A stretch of DNA of 64,000 nucleotides, taken from Vicia villosa (Eukaryota; Streptophyta; Magnoliopsida; Fabales; Fabaceae). This document shows, piece by piece, positions 43,837 through 55,435 of this stretch; position 1 is the stretch's first letter; every line of letters begins with the position of its first letter. Location of the stretch: the NCBI RefSeq assembly GCF_029867415.1, contig NC_081182.1:10732646-10796645 (forward strand). Reading direction: 5' to 3'. The translations under genes were made by a program, and so were the position numbers. The notes beneath the pieces were generated by a model. It saw only the letters and a list, made by a program, of their open reading frames with translations, was not told where the DNA came from and made no database searches.

Positions 43837-44600
43837 CGTCCCTTGCTTTCCAGGGTGGAATGCAAAAGACAGTTTGATGATATTTAATTGTAGGTACCAC
43901 TCCATGGCGTGGATATAAAATGGGGGCTTCAGAGTATGATTGTATTGTACCTCCAATGCCTTGGTGGACTGACTTGAGACTGATGATTGGACTTTCCCAT
44001 TTTTAAGCCTATGGTACAGTTGCACTCGAGGCTTGCCGTGACACACCAATGGGGAGTCTTTGAGAAAACTAGGTTAGGCTTCTCTTGTTGGGTTCAGTAC
44101 TTGGAAAAGTAGAAAAATTTGGGAGCTGACACAAGTGATTTTGGAAACAAGTGCATAAATGATAGTCTCATCATTAAGACTTCTGACATGATTGTTCTTA
44201 CACGTAGCCCTCATTCCTTAAACTAGAGTGTGACGCTTCCCTATAAGATTCTCAATTGTACTCAAGTATCATTACATTCTCAAAACAAATCCATTCGTTG
44301 TAACGACACTCATTTTTATAGCACCAGAAACAATTGATCTTTCATAGAGGGTTTAAAGGTTTACGAATAGTAATGTTGTATCTCATAGGTCTATGAATGT
44401 AGTCCTTAAGAGGATTAATTTTACCATCCAAAAAGGAGTAACAACGCAGATTGTTGTCTGTTTGCCTTCTATTAATGGATAAACTTTATAATGGAAATAT
44501 AAATTCGTTGTATTTCATCTTCCCATTTTCTTTTATTTTAGATTATAATTTTCATGCCTCGCCTCACTATATAAAGGTTGTTTCACTTTCCCAACCATGA
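43837..44600. other. Intergenic DNA
   Basis: No coding frame or repeat was recognised. A TATATAAAGG sequence at about 44567 could belong to the LTR-like region that follows. Confidence 0.4.
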
Positions 44601-46540
44601 TTCATGCTATTACTTTTAAATTCTGAAGACAAAGTCAAAGATTCTGAATACATCAAAGGTAAAGCCGACCAGACTCAGGGAAATACTGAAGATCAGAATT
44701 GAGCTAATCAAGCAAAAGATCAGATACCAAGATTCGAGAATAAAAAATGCTTTCTACAATGAAATAACTTGTTTTTAGAGTGGCTGTTGCATATATATCT
44801 AGAAAACAATGTTCCGATTCTCAAAGGATTCTGAAACAAAATCTAGACAAGCTATAACATCACAAGACCACTCTAGATCAGGAGTCGAGTATCGTTTTTA
44901 GAAGAGCTGTTGCTACAAGTTCTGATAAATAAGACTCTGACTCTTACAAGATAAAGATTATATACTTCATAACAAAATAGTTTCTAGACTACACATCAGA
45001 ATCATTATCAGAAAGATGAAGACAAGTTGATCTCTTCCAAGCTTACTACTTCAGAAGCTGAAGTACATTATTTGAAGATAAGATCAAAGAACTCAGTCAA
45101 GAAGAAAATAATACAACAGTACATTACAGATTCCACTATAATCAAATGGACTATTTTACAGAAGTTGTCTCCCACCAACTCACAATGTATCAAGCTACAA
45201 AACAAAAGAAAGTATTACCTATAGTAATGTTTGATTCTATCTGTTGGGAACTAGCCGTTGGAAGTCGAAAGGATCTTCTTATCCTTCAACGTCATTGGAG
45301 AATTATAAAAGAAGACCAAATCTTCCAACAAAAGTTGACGACATTAGAGAACACCAATGTTGTTCACATCACAGCCATTAATTTAAAATGTAGCTAATGT
45401 AGTCATTGATGTCGTTGGTAATGCTACTAAAGTTACTACAACCATTGATGTTACAGCTGATGTTCAAACGGCTATAACGGCTGTTGACGTTGTAGTTGTA
45501 AATTCTTGTTTTGGATTGAATGGAACTCAACCCACAAAGATTGACAAAGATCAACACATGAAGAAAGGAGATATGTACTCAGAAGCCGTTGATCAAGAGA
45601 CATCTGCTAAAAGAGAAGTTGAAGCACATGCCAACTATAAATGCTACTAGGCCAATTAGTTGATGTTAATGCCTAAGTTGTTACGCTGAAGCTGATCAAA
45701 TTGAAGAAGAGAAGAAAGAAGATTCTACAAGATGCTACTCAACTCTAATCATATGCATCTGGATAGAAATCAGAAGAATCAAGGAGTTGTTGCTCGTGAC
45801 TTGCTCAACAAAGAAGATGAAGAAGAAGACCCCTACAAGATCCTACTCAACATACAATCAAATACATCTTTGTAGAACAATGTAAATTGTTTTAACATAG
45901 AAGTTGTTTCTCAGAACTATGTTAAACAATATGTACTTAATTAGTTGTGTAATCTGCTTATAAGAAGCAATCATTGTAAACACAAAGTTTATCAACTTAA
46001 TATTGAGAATACCTTGAGAGACCGAGTGAAGGTCAGAAGCTCAAGTAGACAATGGTTGCGGTCATTGTGGAAATCCTTATAAGAGACCAAGTTAGTCAGA
46101 TCTTATTGGGTCGGTGATAATCATATCTCAAAGAGGACCTAGTGAAGGTCAGACTCTTGTGAGATCGTTGTGGAGGAAATCCTCTTGGATGACTTGGTAA
46201 TCAGATTCCTGGTAGAGGTCAATGAATGTTATATCTGTTAACTCAGATCACTGAACATATCATTGTGCAACAGTCATCGGCGGTTGCCCGTGCAAGGTTG
46301 TCAGTCACTGGCGGTTGCCCGTGCAATTGTAATCAGTTTGGTTATAGTGGATTAAGACCTTGAGTTCAAGGCGAAATCACCTCGGAAGGGTGAACTGGAC
46401 TAGCTTAAAAATTTCTCAAGTGAACCAGGATATATCGTGTGTTGTTTGTTTCTGTTTATTTACTCGGATCGTTACTTAGTCAGAAGATAATAGGACTCAA
46501 GTTTTGAAGAAAGCTTAATGATTCTGAAAAACATTAAGTT
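44600..46540 (+). mobile_element. Degraded LTR region, Copia-like (SIRE/Maximus type?)
   Basis: The stretch has features I associate with long Copia LTRs of legumes: repeated GAAGATCAGA/TCAGAA words, GAACTAGCCGTTGGAAGTCG near 45248, paired GGCGGTTGCCCGTGCAA blocks (about 46278 and 46305), and a GGATTAAGACCTTGAG...AGGCGAAATCACCT...AACTGGACTAGCTT block at 46349-46406. Neither a partner LTR nor a primer binding site nor pol was found. It could be a solo or truncated LTR. No gene is supported inside. Confidence 0.4.
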
Positions 46541-46940
46541 TGTGATAAATATGAATTGAAAAAGGTTCTCATGAACACCAATGATTTGAACTTCCACGCA
46601 AAAGTTCAAAGAAGGGAAATATTATTAAAAACCCAATTCAAACTCCACTTTCTTGTGTTTTTCTCCACCTTCAATATAATCCTTGTCCAATTTTCATTTG
46701 AAAATGAAAGAAAATATTCTTCTCGAACAAACTTTGTCTTTTTATTTTTATTTTTACTGACTTCATCCTTTGACCCTAAAATTAGTTTATATATTTCGAA
46801 AAAAACTAAGGCATATAAAAAAAACAAAAACAGTTGGATATCATTGTTCTCGTCCAATAAATGACCAACAAGTTTTATGGATGTATAAATTTACGCAGAA
46901 TACATGCAAAACAGATCAACAAGTTATCTCTTTCTTTGAA

Positions 46941-48453
46941 ATGGCTGTGCTAATGATAAAGCTTCCAATTACTAATTCATCACCTAGATTAATACTATTA
47001 CGTTTCATTCTTTTCTTAGTTTTATCATATAGAACAAACTCATTGTTGAAACTACCACCAAATGTTACCGTTCCAGCACTCATAGCTTTTGGAGATTCAA
47101 TCCTGGATACTGGAAATAACAACAACATCACAACTATTGTCAAGTGCAATTTCCCTCCTTATGGTCAAGATTTTCAAGGAGGCATTCCAACCGGTCGATT
47201 TTGCAATGGCAAAAATCCCTCAGACTTGATAGGTATGTACAAGCCCGTCTCAAGTTTTTTGAAGTTCTGCGTAGATTAGTCATTCATGATTTAACCATGA
47301 AAAAATAATTAGAGATCCTATTTAACATACCTCACAATTATTTTTTATTTTATCAGTTGAAGAATTAGGTATTAAGGAGTTTTTACCAGCTTATTTAGAT
47401 CCAAATCTGAAGCCAAGTGACCTTCCTACTGGTGTATGCTTTGCTTCTGGTGCTGCTGGTTATGATCCTTTAACATCTGAATTAGTGGTAATAATCATAA
47501 TCAATAATATAATATAATATCATAATCATAAACTTTTATTATAATTTTTCTTATTTATATATAATTATACTAATGATAATTTTTTATATATCAGTCGGTG
47601 ATTTCAATGTCTAAACAACTAGAAATGTTCAAAGCATACATAGAGAGGCTTAAAGGTGTGGTTGGAGAGAAAAGAAAAAACTTCATCATAGCCAACACTC
47701 TTTACATTGTTGTAGCTGGAAGTGATGACCTTGCCAACACTTATTTTACTTTTCGCACCCGGAAACTTCAATATGATGTTCCAGCTTATACTGATCTTAT
47801 GGTCAAAGAAGCCTCCAAGTTCGTTAAGGTACTTTTTTTATTATTAAAAATATATAAAATAGAACAAAAAATAATTATAGTAATTTTTTTTTTTTTTTAT
47901 ACTTGAAGGGATTATATCAACTTGGAGCTAGAAGAATTGGAGTGTTTAGTGTAGCACCTATTGGATCCATACCAGCACAGAGGACACTAGGTGGAGGTGT
48001 ATTTAGAAATTTCAATGAGGAATACAATGAAGCAGCCAAGTTATTTAACTCAAAACTCTCCAAGGAATTGGATTATCTTCATTCTAATTTGCATAATAGT
48101 AGGGTTATTTATATTGACATATACACTCCCATACTTGATATCATTCAATATCCCAAAAAATATGGTAAATTATTCATGATTAATTAATTTAGTGAAATTA
48201 ATTTAAAATATTATTTATTTTAATATTTTAATAATTGATGACATATAATTGATGACATGCAGGGTATAAAATTGCAAATAAAGGTTGTTGTGGAACAGGA
48301 AAACTAGAGGTATCAATTTTATGTAACCCTTTGACTCCTACTTGTGCTGATAATTCAGAATATGTGTTTTGGGATAGCTATCATCCTACAGAAAATGTAT
48401 ACAGAAAGCTTCTGGATGAAGTTCTTCCGAAATATGTGGATCGCTTGATATGA
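46941..48453 (+). CDS. GDSL-type esterase/lipase (EXL-like), five exons, 367 aa
   Basis: Secreted serine hydrolase of the plant GDSL family. Exons: 46941-47232, 47357-47487, 47595-47828, 47909-48164, 48263-48453, all with GT..AG borders and matching phases, giving 1104 bp and a normal family length. Residues about 15-33 form a hydrophobic signal-like segment ([10 protein letters not shown]). Block I is [12 protein letters not shown] (about 50) with the nucleophile serine; PTGRFCNGK follows. Block III is [14 protein letters not shown] (about 190), and the catalytic D/H pair is in WDSYHPTE (about 345). The EXL subgroup (extracellular lipases of anthers and other tissues) fits best from the GSDD block and five-exon structure. 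A poly-T tract precedes the fourth exon. All catalytic residues are present, so this looks like a functional gene and is the only clear host gene in the window. Confidence 0.92.
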
Positions 48454-48704
48454 TATATTGTATATTTGATTCACACCGGTGGACTTGAACATGTTTTGTA
48501 TTTGAAATTTAGAAGATATAAGAGTTATTGTTATTATAGAAATAAACTTGGTGTTAGTTTAATATTAAAATGTTAATGTTATGTTTGAATTCTTCAAAAT
48601 GTACAATAGTTATTAGAGGAAAATGAATGTGTATTGATAGAATAAAATAATTTTACTACCTAAAACTTGTTTTAATGGTATGACTTGACATTCAAAAGTG
48701 TTTA

Positions 48705-48771
48705 TAATTACTAGATCCAATTAATTAAGATCACGTGTTTCTAATTACTAGATTCAATTAATTAAGATCAC
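48705..48771 (+). repeat. Two-copy 30-bp direct repeat downstream of the GDSL gene
   Basis: TAATTACTAGATCCAATTAA and onward (48705-48734) recurs at 48742-48771 with one mismatch, separated by seven bases. Confidence 0.85.
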
Positions 48772-49111
48772 CATCTATTGGATGTTAATGTCTGAATTTA
48801 TGGTTAGGTTTAGTATCCTCACATATTATATTGTAGTGGATTCGGTGTGGAGTCTTTAAACTTTATAATTTTAGGCATGTAATGCTTTGTGTTGCTTAAT
48901 AGGCGAGATATCAGCTATAAGGTAATGCACTAATCTCGCGACATTGAGATTAACATTAGATATGAATGAGAGTAATAAATGGTAATATTAATAATTTAGT
49001 AGAGGATTATATTATTAACCTATGGTTATACATGATAGATATGTAAGGACAAAATCTACTTATAACATGCTTTCTTATTGTTGACACCAAAATCTTCATT
49101 TTAGTTTCTAT
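48772..49111. other. Intergenic DNA left of the hAT MITE
   Basis: AT-rich, no reading frame or repeat recognised. Its last eight bases (49104-49111, GTTTCTAT) are the target duplication of the next element. Confidence 0.5.
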
Positions 49112-49632
49112 TAGGGGTGGCAAAACGGGTCGTGGCATGCCGGGCCGGCCCGCGCACCCGCCAAAAAACGGCGAGTTGGGTTGAAATTTTAGGCCCGCTG
49201 CTCGCCAAAACCCGCCACCCGCCATACCCGCCCCGCCAAAACCCGTCGCCCGCCAAAGCCCGCCCCTCCTACAAAACTCACTCTTTTTTTAGTTAATTCT
49301 AGTAATTGTAATTCTTGATGGTTTATTTTATACATTTATTTATAAATATATGGAATATTTTTTAAAATAAATTTGTTAAAAAGTTGCTTTTATAAAAAAA
49401 TATTTTAAAAAATAAGTGAAAAGTTTAATTAAAAGGTAAAAAAAGCCTATTAATCTATTAAAAAAAATATAAATAAAAATAGGCGGGTAAGCCCGCTGCC
49501 CGCCAACCCGCCATCTTGGCTGGGCGGGCATTACTTTTATGCCCATTTTACTTGGCGGGCATGCCCGCCCCGCTCGTTTTTTGACGGGCATAAGGCGGGG
49601 CGGGCGGCGGGCGGCCCGTTTTGCCACCCCTA
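49112..49632. mobile_element. Non-autonomous hAT element (MITE), 521 bp
   Basis: Perfect 18-bp terminal inverted repeats (TAGGGGTGGCAAAACGGG and its complement) are flanked by an exact 8-bp target duplication GTTTCTAT (49104-49111, 49633-49640). The sub-terminal regions are very GC-rich with many CCCGCC words on the left and GGCGGG on the right, which can pair for 100 bases or more; the centre is AT-rich. No transposase is encoded. Confidence 0.92.
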
Positions 49633-50682
49633 GTTTCTATCATTTATTGTGTCATTTACGTTCATGCATCACAACAAATATAAAACAATTATCTACTAAA
49701 AATATTAAAATTGTTGAGCGGTCTTTGAAACTACCAATCTTTACGGATACGCTGATTATAAAACTTACTTTTGTGCTAAGCAACTAGGCTTCACTTCAGG
49801 CTTCAGATCCACAACAATTACTTCTAGTGCATTCTGTTGTTAGGTGTGGCCCAATGCCATACTCTCCAACTTTTGTTTCCAATTTTCCAGATAACACCTT
49901 TAGGCGGTCTTCTAATCACCATGGATAACCCTGAGAAGTCTGCTAGGCAGCGAGTACTTCATACATGTATAGTGTAGACATGGAAACTCCCAAGAGGTTA
50001 ACAACATGTCTCCATATGATCATGTTATATGAGGAAGGGGCGTCTTTGATGAGGTATCTTACCTTGATCATCATCACACTTTGCTTTGTCCCGAACATGG
50101 TATTTAGGGTGATGTAACCCTTTACTTGCACTTGTATGCATGAGTATCCCACCCTGAAAGCTTTAAGGTTGTCCATATACGGGCAAAGTCTCTCAAAAGT
50201 GCCTTAGTAAAGATGTTTCCATAAAACCCATGATCAATTATAACTATTTTAATATATCATTCATTACACCACATGGTTATAACCATGGGGTAATTATCAT
50301 TTGGATGAACTCCAACATGGTCGTTCTCAAAGAAGGTGATCTCAAACTCTAGAGATTTCTTCTTGCCGGAATGAGAGCTTGTAGGTGAACTTCCTATGGT
50401 TAAAATATGGAGTGCATATCTTCTACGGAAGGAGCTCGTCTCCTGCCCTGGAAAACCCTCAAATTGTGGTGTTTAAGGTGTGATGCACGGGCTTATGTTC
50501 ACCTCTTATACATGATTGCTGGCCCTTCTTGGATCTAGTGCTTCTAGAAACATATCTCCCATGAGATCTAAAGCTTACTGGTAATAGGGTGGAGCCGCCT
50601 CATACATATTTCTTCAAGTAGCCTTATTGGATGAGGCCTTAAATCTCCTTCTTGAGCTCGTGGAAGTCTTTGATGAGGTGGC

Positions 50683-51980
50683 TGTTGAATGCAGTATAGG
50701 GCAAGCAACAAAAGAAAAGATTTGGAAATATTGATCCGGGAATTATCGTCCACAGAGATGGAAGATGCCATTCAACAGTTTCTACGGTTTCGAGCTCGGG
50801 TTTGAATGAGCAAAAAGTAAACAAAGATATGGACAAGAAAAGAATAAACACATTCTTAGAAGAGAAATAACTTATCAGGAATGTAAATATATTCACTCTT
50901 CACAAACATACACTTACCAACCCATTATACTCAACCTACGATACTCATCTATGTCATCACGTATCTCTCACATAAGCGTCCATCTCTGGAGCACAAACGA
51001 GATCATCTCACAACTAAGGTTATCTCTAACGCAAAGTCGCGAGAACATCCGTATTCTCGCGTCGGCGATCTCTCGCGCGCCGCTCAAACACGAAAGCATT
51101 AAGTACAGATACTCACAGTGAATGCTAGCTCTAAATCTATCTCTAGAGTTCAGAACCAACAGAATATCATCCTAGATAAAGATTCAAGCAGTTTATCTCT
51201 AAAGCAACTCAAATCTCCAGCACAGAGCAAAAATCCAGAACAATATCAACACAGATTCATAAAGCAAGTTAAACATAACATTATAATCGGTAAATATACA
51301 TAAGATTCGAGTAACTATACAAACAAACCCAACACAAAAGAAATACACAGAGAATAGAAGAGATAAACCAAACATCTCGCGGGTTGTCAGCTCCGGTTGA
51401 TGAGAAATCCACCTCCGATCTTCCAAGTGCATGACCCGGTGTTGTTTTCTAAGCTAATCCTACTCTAAGGATGAAAATGATGGAGTTGGAACTAAAAACT
51501 CTCCAAAACCATAACCTAGAAATGTTACAAATGAGGAAATATAAAGACAAGTTCTGCTACGGCCGCTTAGCGGCGCTGAGCTCGCTTAGCGGGCTACACG
51601 TATTCACAAAATATCTACAACAGTAAACAGGTCACCGCTTAGCGGCCAGAACCACCGCTTAGCGGCCAAGGAAAATTGGCTCGCCCCTGGAAAGCGCGCT
51701 TAGACGCCGCTCAGCGGCGCTCTCTGCACAAAACTTGCTTATTTGATCCAAAATCGCGCAATCGGAGCCGTGCCTTCGACACTTTATTCCTCGAGGCTCC
51801 AATAAGCATGAATACCTATAAAAACAAAGGAAAAACTATTAAACGGTATATAAAACATATGAAAACTAAATAATGTGAATATATACACAAAAGTGGGGAT
51901 TTTATTACAAAAACGGAATAAATAGAATCGATAAGTGCCACAATTATATACTCAAAATAACAACATTTTGGCACTTATCA
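50683..51980 (-). repeat. 3' LTR of the small Athila-type element
   Basis: A 1298-bp LTR almost identical to 54138-55435. It contains CGCTTAGCG palindromes at about 51565, 51584, 51634, 51655 and a near copy at 51690-51720. Short frames in it are duplicated in the other LTR and are not genes. Confidence 0.96.
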
Positions 51981-54116
51981 AACTCTCCCCAACTTAAAAC
52001 TTTGTTTGTCCTCAAACAATGTCAAATAAATCAAAGAATCAAAAGTAATAAACCAAAGAATTGTGAATCAACAAGTTTTGAAAACCAAAAACAAATGTAT
52101 GGTTCAATACAAAAACGTATAAACAAAGTAAATACTTACCACTATACTACAACGACAACATGTAAACGAAACTAATCCTAAGTACAAAAATCATGCAAAA
52201 CATTCTAACACAATACATGCTCACATCATGAATCACACCTAGCAAACATTCATCAATGGATGAAGAACACACAAAGGTGAGGGACTTTTAACACTCATCC
52301 AACAATATTGCAAACAAAAGATTAAATTATGCATTCATCCAAAAATCACATTGAGGATATAAAAGCAAGATCACAAGGGCTTTTCAAGGTTGTAATGTGG
52401 CTTGGTTAACAAACAAGGGATAAGTCCTAAGGCTAATCGAAACAAAAACTTGCCTAAACCTAAGGGAGTGATCAATCCACCAAAGATTCAAACAACAAAA
52501 TCTCGATCAAACTTCTTCCATAATCACAAGTTTCTCAAACCAATCACAATACTTATTAGCACAATTATTCACTTCTCTTTTCTTTTTGTTTTTCAAAACT
52601 TTTTTTCTCTTTTTTTTTTCTTTCTTTTCTTTTCTTTTCACATTTTTTTCTTTTTTCTTTCTTTCTTTTCAACCTCATAGCAACAACCAAATAAGTACAT
52701 AATCATTTTTCTCCCCAACTTGAATTCAACCACACCATCATATGAATACTCCCTACTTTCTAAGGCAAGGTAAAAATTCATACCAAAAATCATGGTTGAG
52801 GGTTCAAGAAAACAAAGAATCAATCATCCATGCAAAAATGAGAACTAAACACTCAAAGATAAGCATTTAGCAAAAACAACATGGACATTGATAAAAAGGC
52901 TCAAAAGGGTTAACAAATGATCACACACTCACAAGGTGAATTGACTATTTGATTTTGGTAGTTGTGCTCAAAATGAAACAAAATGCCTTGATCCTTTTCA
53001 TGCTTTCATAAAATCAACATAAACAAAAGATTAAGCATAATAAAATCCAGTTAAAACAAAGATTGTGGCCTCCAGCATATGTAAACAATGGAAAGCTTCC
53101 TCACATTTATGGTTTGGGAACTAAAGTGATTCAATCAATAAGCAAGTAATGCAAAAGAATGAATGGCATGGTAATTGTACAAATGAAAAATTTCCTAAAC
53201 ATGTTATGCTATAGAAAGCGATAAATGAGTACCTTGAATGATACAACTTCAAAAACAATATCCTACCATACATCCGCAAGTTGAAACACTCAAGCTTTGG
53301 AAAATCACCTCAAAAATCTTCGAATCATCGAACAAAATTCGAGTACAAACAACCAATACAAGAATTAGAAAAATAAAACTAGTATCTACTACTAAATAGC
53401 CTTGGTGAAAGTGGGAAAAATGAGTGAACCAAGTGGAATGGGAACCCCACTGGTACAAAGCAAGAAAACAAAATTTTACTGTCATCGCTTAGCGGAGCTA
53501 GGCTCGCTTAGCGATGACAGAAAAAACCAGAAAAATCAGAACAGAACAGCTGTTCCAATTTTCCTCCACTTCACCTAAATACCTCATAAATATAAATATA
53601 AACAATATTTACAACCGTTGGGGTGCCTCCCAACAAGCGCTTGTTTTACGTCGTTAGCTCGACGCCTTTATTGTTTCGGTGTTTGGAAAGTAGCTTCCTC
53701 TTGTCATGCCATGGTGATGTCTCACCGCACAAGCCTAAAGAAAGTGTCCTAACCAACCACTCAACAAACGTTACGGGTACAAATATATACAACAACTAAA
53801 CGAACATAAAAATGAAAGTATACAACTATATACACAAATAAACACATATGCACAAGTATGGAACACAAACAACTATTATCATACAAAAAGGAAAAATTTG
53901 TGAATATAAACCAGTAAACATATACAAGTGAAACTATAAAAATATATATGTTATATACACAAGTATAATTATATGTAATTATAAACAAGTAAGCTAAATT
54001 GGTGAGCATAAACAAGTAAACATGTACAAGCGGAAATATACAAGTAAACATATACAATATATACGATATATACAAAGCTCAAAACCACGAAAACTATTGC
54101 GATGCAATCACAACCA
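51981..54116 (-). other. Coding-free interior of the small Athila-type element
   Basis: The order of blocks matches the 3' non-coding part of the Athila-type element: polypurine tract, a TTTGTTTGTCCTCAAAC block (52002-52018), a long pyrimidine run on the plus strand (52560-52670), and GGGGTGCCTCCCAA near 53620 followed by a GCGCTTG...TTACGTCG block that parallels 34408-34445. One pair of CGCTTAGCG motifs lies at 53486-53515. There is no coding frame. The element thus looks like an Athila-type element from which gag-pol and the extra ORF were deleted. Confidence 0.8.
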
Positions 54117-54134
54117 TCCCCGGCAACGGCGCCA
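54117..54134 (-). other. Primer binding site of the small element
   Basis: The same 18-base tRNA-Asp-type site as at 40063-40080, three bases from its LTR. Confidence 0.85.
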
Positions 54135-54137
54135 TTT

Positions 54138-55435
54138 TGTTGAATGCAGTATAGGGCAAGCAACAAAAGAAAAGATTTGGAAATATTGATCCGGGAATTA
54201 TCGTCCACAGAGATGGAAGATGCCATTCAACAGTTTCTACGGTTTCGAGCTCGGGTTTGAATGAGCAAAAAGTAAACAAAGATATGGACAAGAAAAGAAT
54301 AAACACATTCTTAGAAGAGAAATAACTTATCAGGAATGTAAATATATTCACTCTTCACAAACATACACTTACCAACCCATTATACTCAACCTACGATACT
54401 CATATATGTCATCACGTATCTCTCACATAAGCGTCCATCTCTGGAGCACAAACGAGATCATCTCACAACTAAGGTTATCTCTAACGCAAAGTCGCGAGAA
54501 CATCCGTATTCTCGCGTCGGCGATCTCTCGCGCGCCGCTCAAACACGAAAGCATTAAGTACAGATACTCACAGTGAATGCTAGCTCTAAATCTATCTCTA
54601 GAGTTCAGAACCAACAGAATATCATCCTAGATAAAGATTCAAGCAGTTTATCTCTAAAGCAACTCAAATCTCCAGCACAGAGCAAAAATCCAGAACAATA
54701 TCAACACAGATTCATAAAGCAAGTTAAACATAACATTATAATCGGTAAATATACATAAGATTCGAGTAACTATACAAACAAACCCAACACAAAAGAAATA
54801 CACAGAGAATAGAAGAGATAAACCAAACATCTCGCGGGTTGTCAGCTCCGGTTGATGAGAAATCCACCTCCGATCTTCCAAGTGCATGACCCGGTGTTGT
54901 TTTCTAAGCTAATCCTACTCTAAGGATGAAAATGATGGAGTTGGAACTAAAAACTCTCCAAAACCATAACCTAGAAATGTTACAAATGAGGAAATATAAA
55001 GACAAGTTCTGCTACGGCCGCTTAGCGGCGCTGAGCTCGCTTAGCGGGCTACACGTATTCACAAAATATCTACAACAGTAAACAGGTCACCGCTTAGCGG
55101 CCAGAACCACCGCTTAGCGGCCAAGGAAAATTGGCTCGCCCCTGGAAAGCGCGCTTAGACGCCGCTCAGCGGCGCTCTCTGCACAAAACTTGCTTATTTG
55201 ATCCAAAATCGCGCAATCGGAGCCGTGCCTTCGACACTTTATTCCTCGAGGCTCCAATAAGCATGAATACCTATAAAAACAAAGGAAAAACTATTAAACG
55301 GTATATAAAACATATGAAAACTAAATAATGTGAATATATACACAAAAGTGGGGATTTTATTACAAAAACGGAATAAATAGAATCGATAAGTGCCACAATT
55401 ATATACTCAAAATAACAACATTTTGGCACTTATCA
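54138..55435 (-). repeat. 5' LTR of the small Athila-type element
   Basis: A 1298-bp copy of 50683-51980, next to the primer binding site; the right flank is the target duplication. Confidence 0.96.

Larger units (their letters stand above)
50683..55435 (-). mobile_element. Small coding-free LTR retrotransposon (4.75 kb, LARD-like) of the Athila type
   Basis: LTRs of 1298 bp each (50683-51980, 54138-55435) begin TGTTGAATG and end CACTTATCA, with a perfect GTGGC target duplication (50678-50682, 55436-55440). I saw one difference between them (C/A near 50951/54406). The interior (2157 bp) has a primer binding site (54117-54134) and a polypurine tract (51981-51993) matching those of the Athila-type element, but no gag or pol. 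It must be mobilised by proteins from a relative. Minus-strand orientation follows from the primer-site position. Confidence 0.96.

Noticed and set aside
43786..44049. 87-codon minus-strand frame
   Set aside because: It overlaps the right end of the hAT-like element and shows no homology I recognise.
46556..46864. 102-codon frame upstream of the GDSL gene
   Set aside because: It is A/T-biased, has no domain, and is open on both strands; probably promoter or leader DNA of the GDSL gene.
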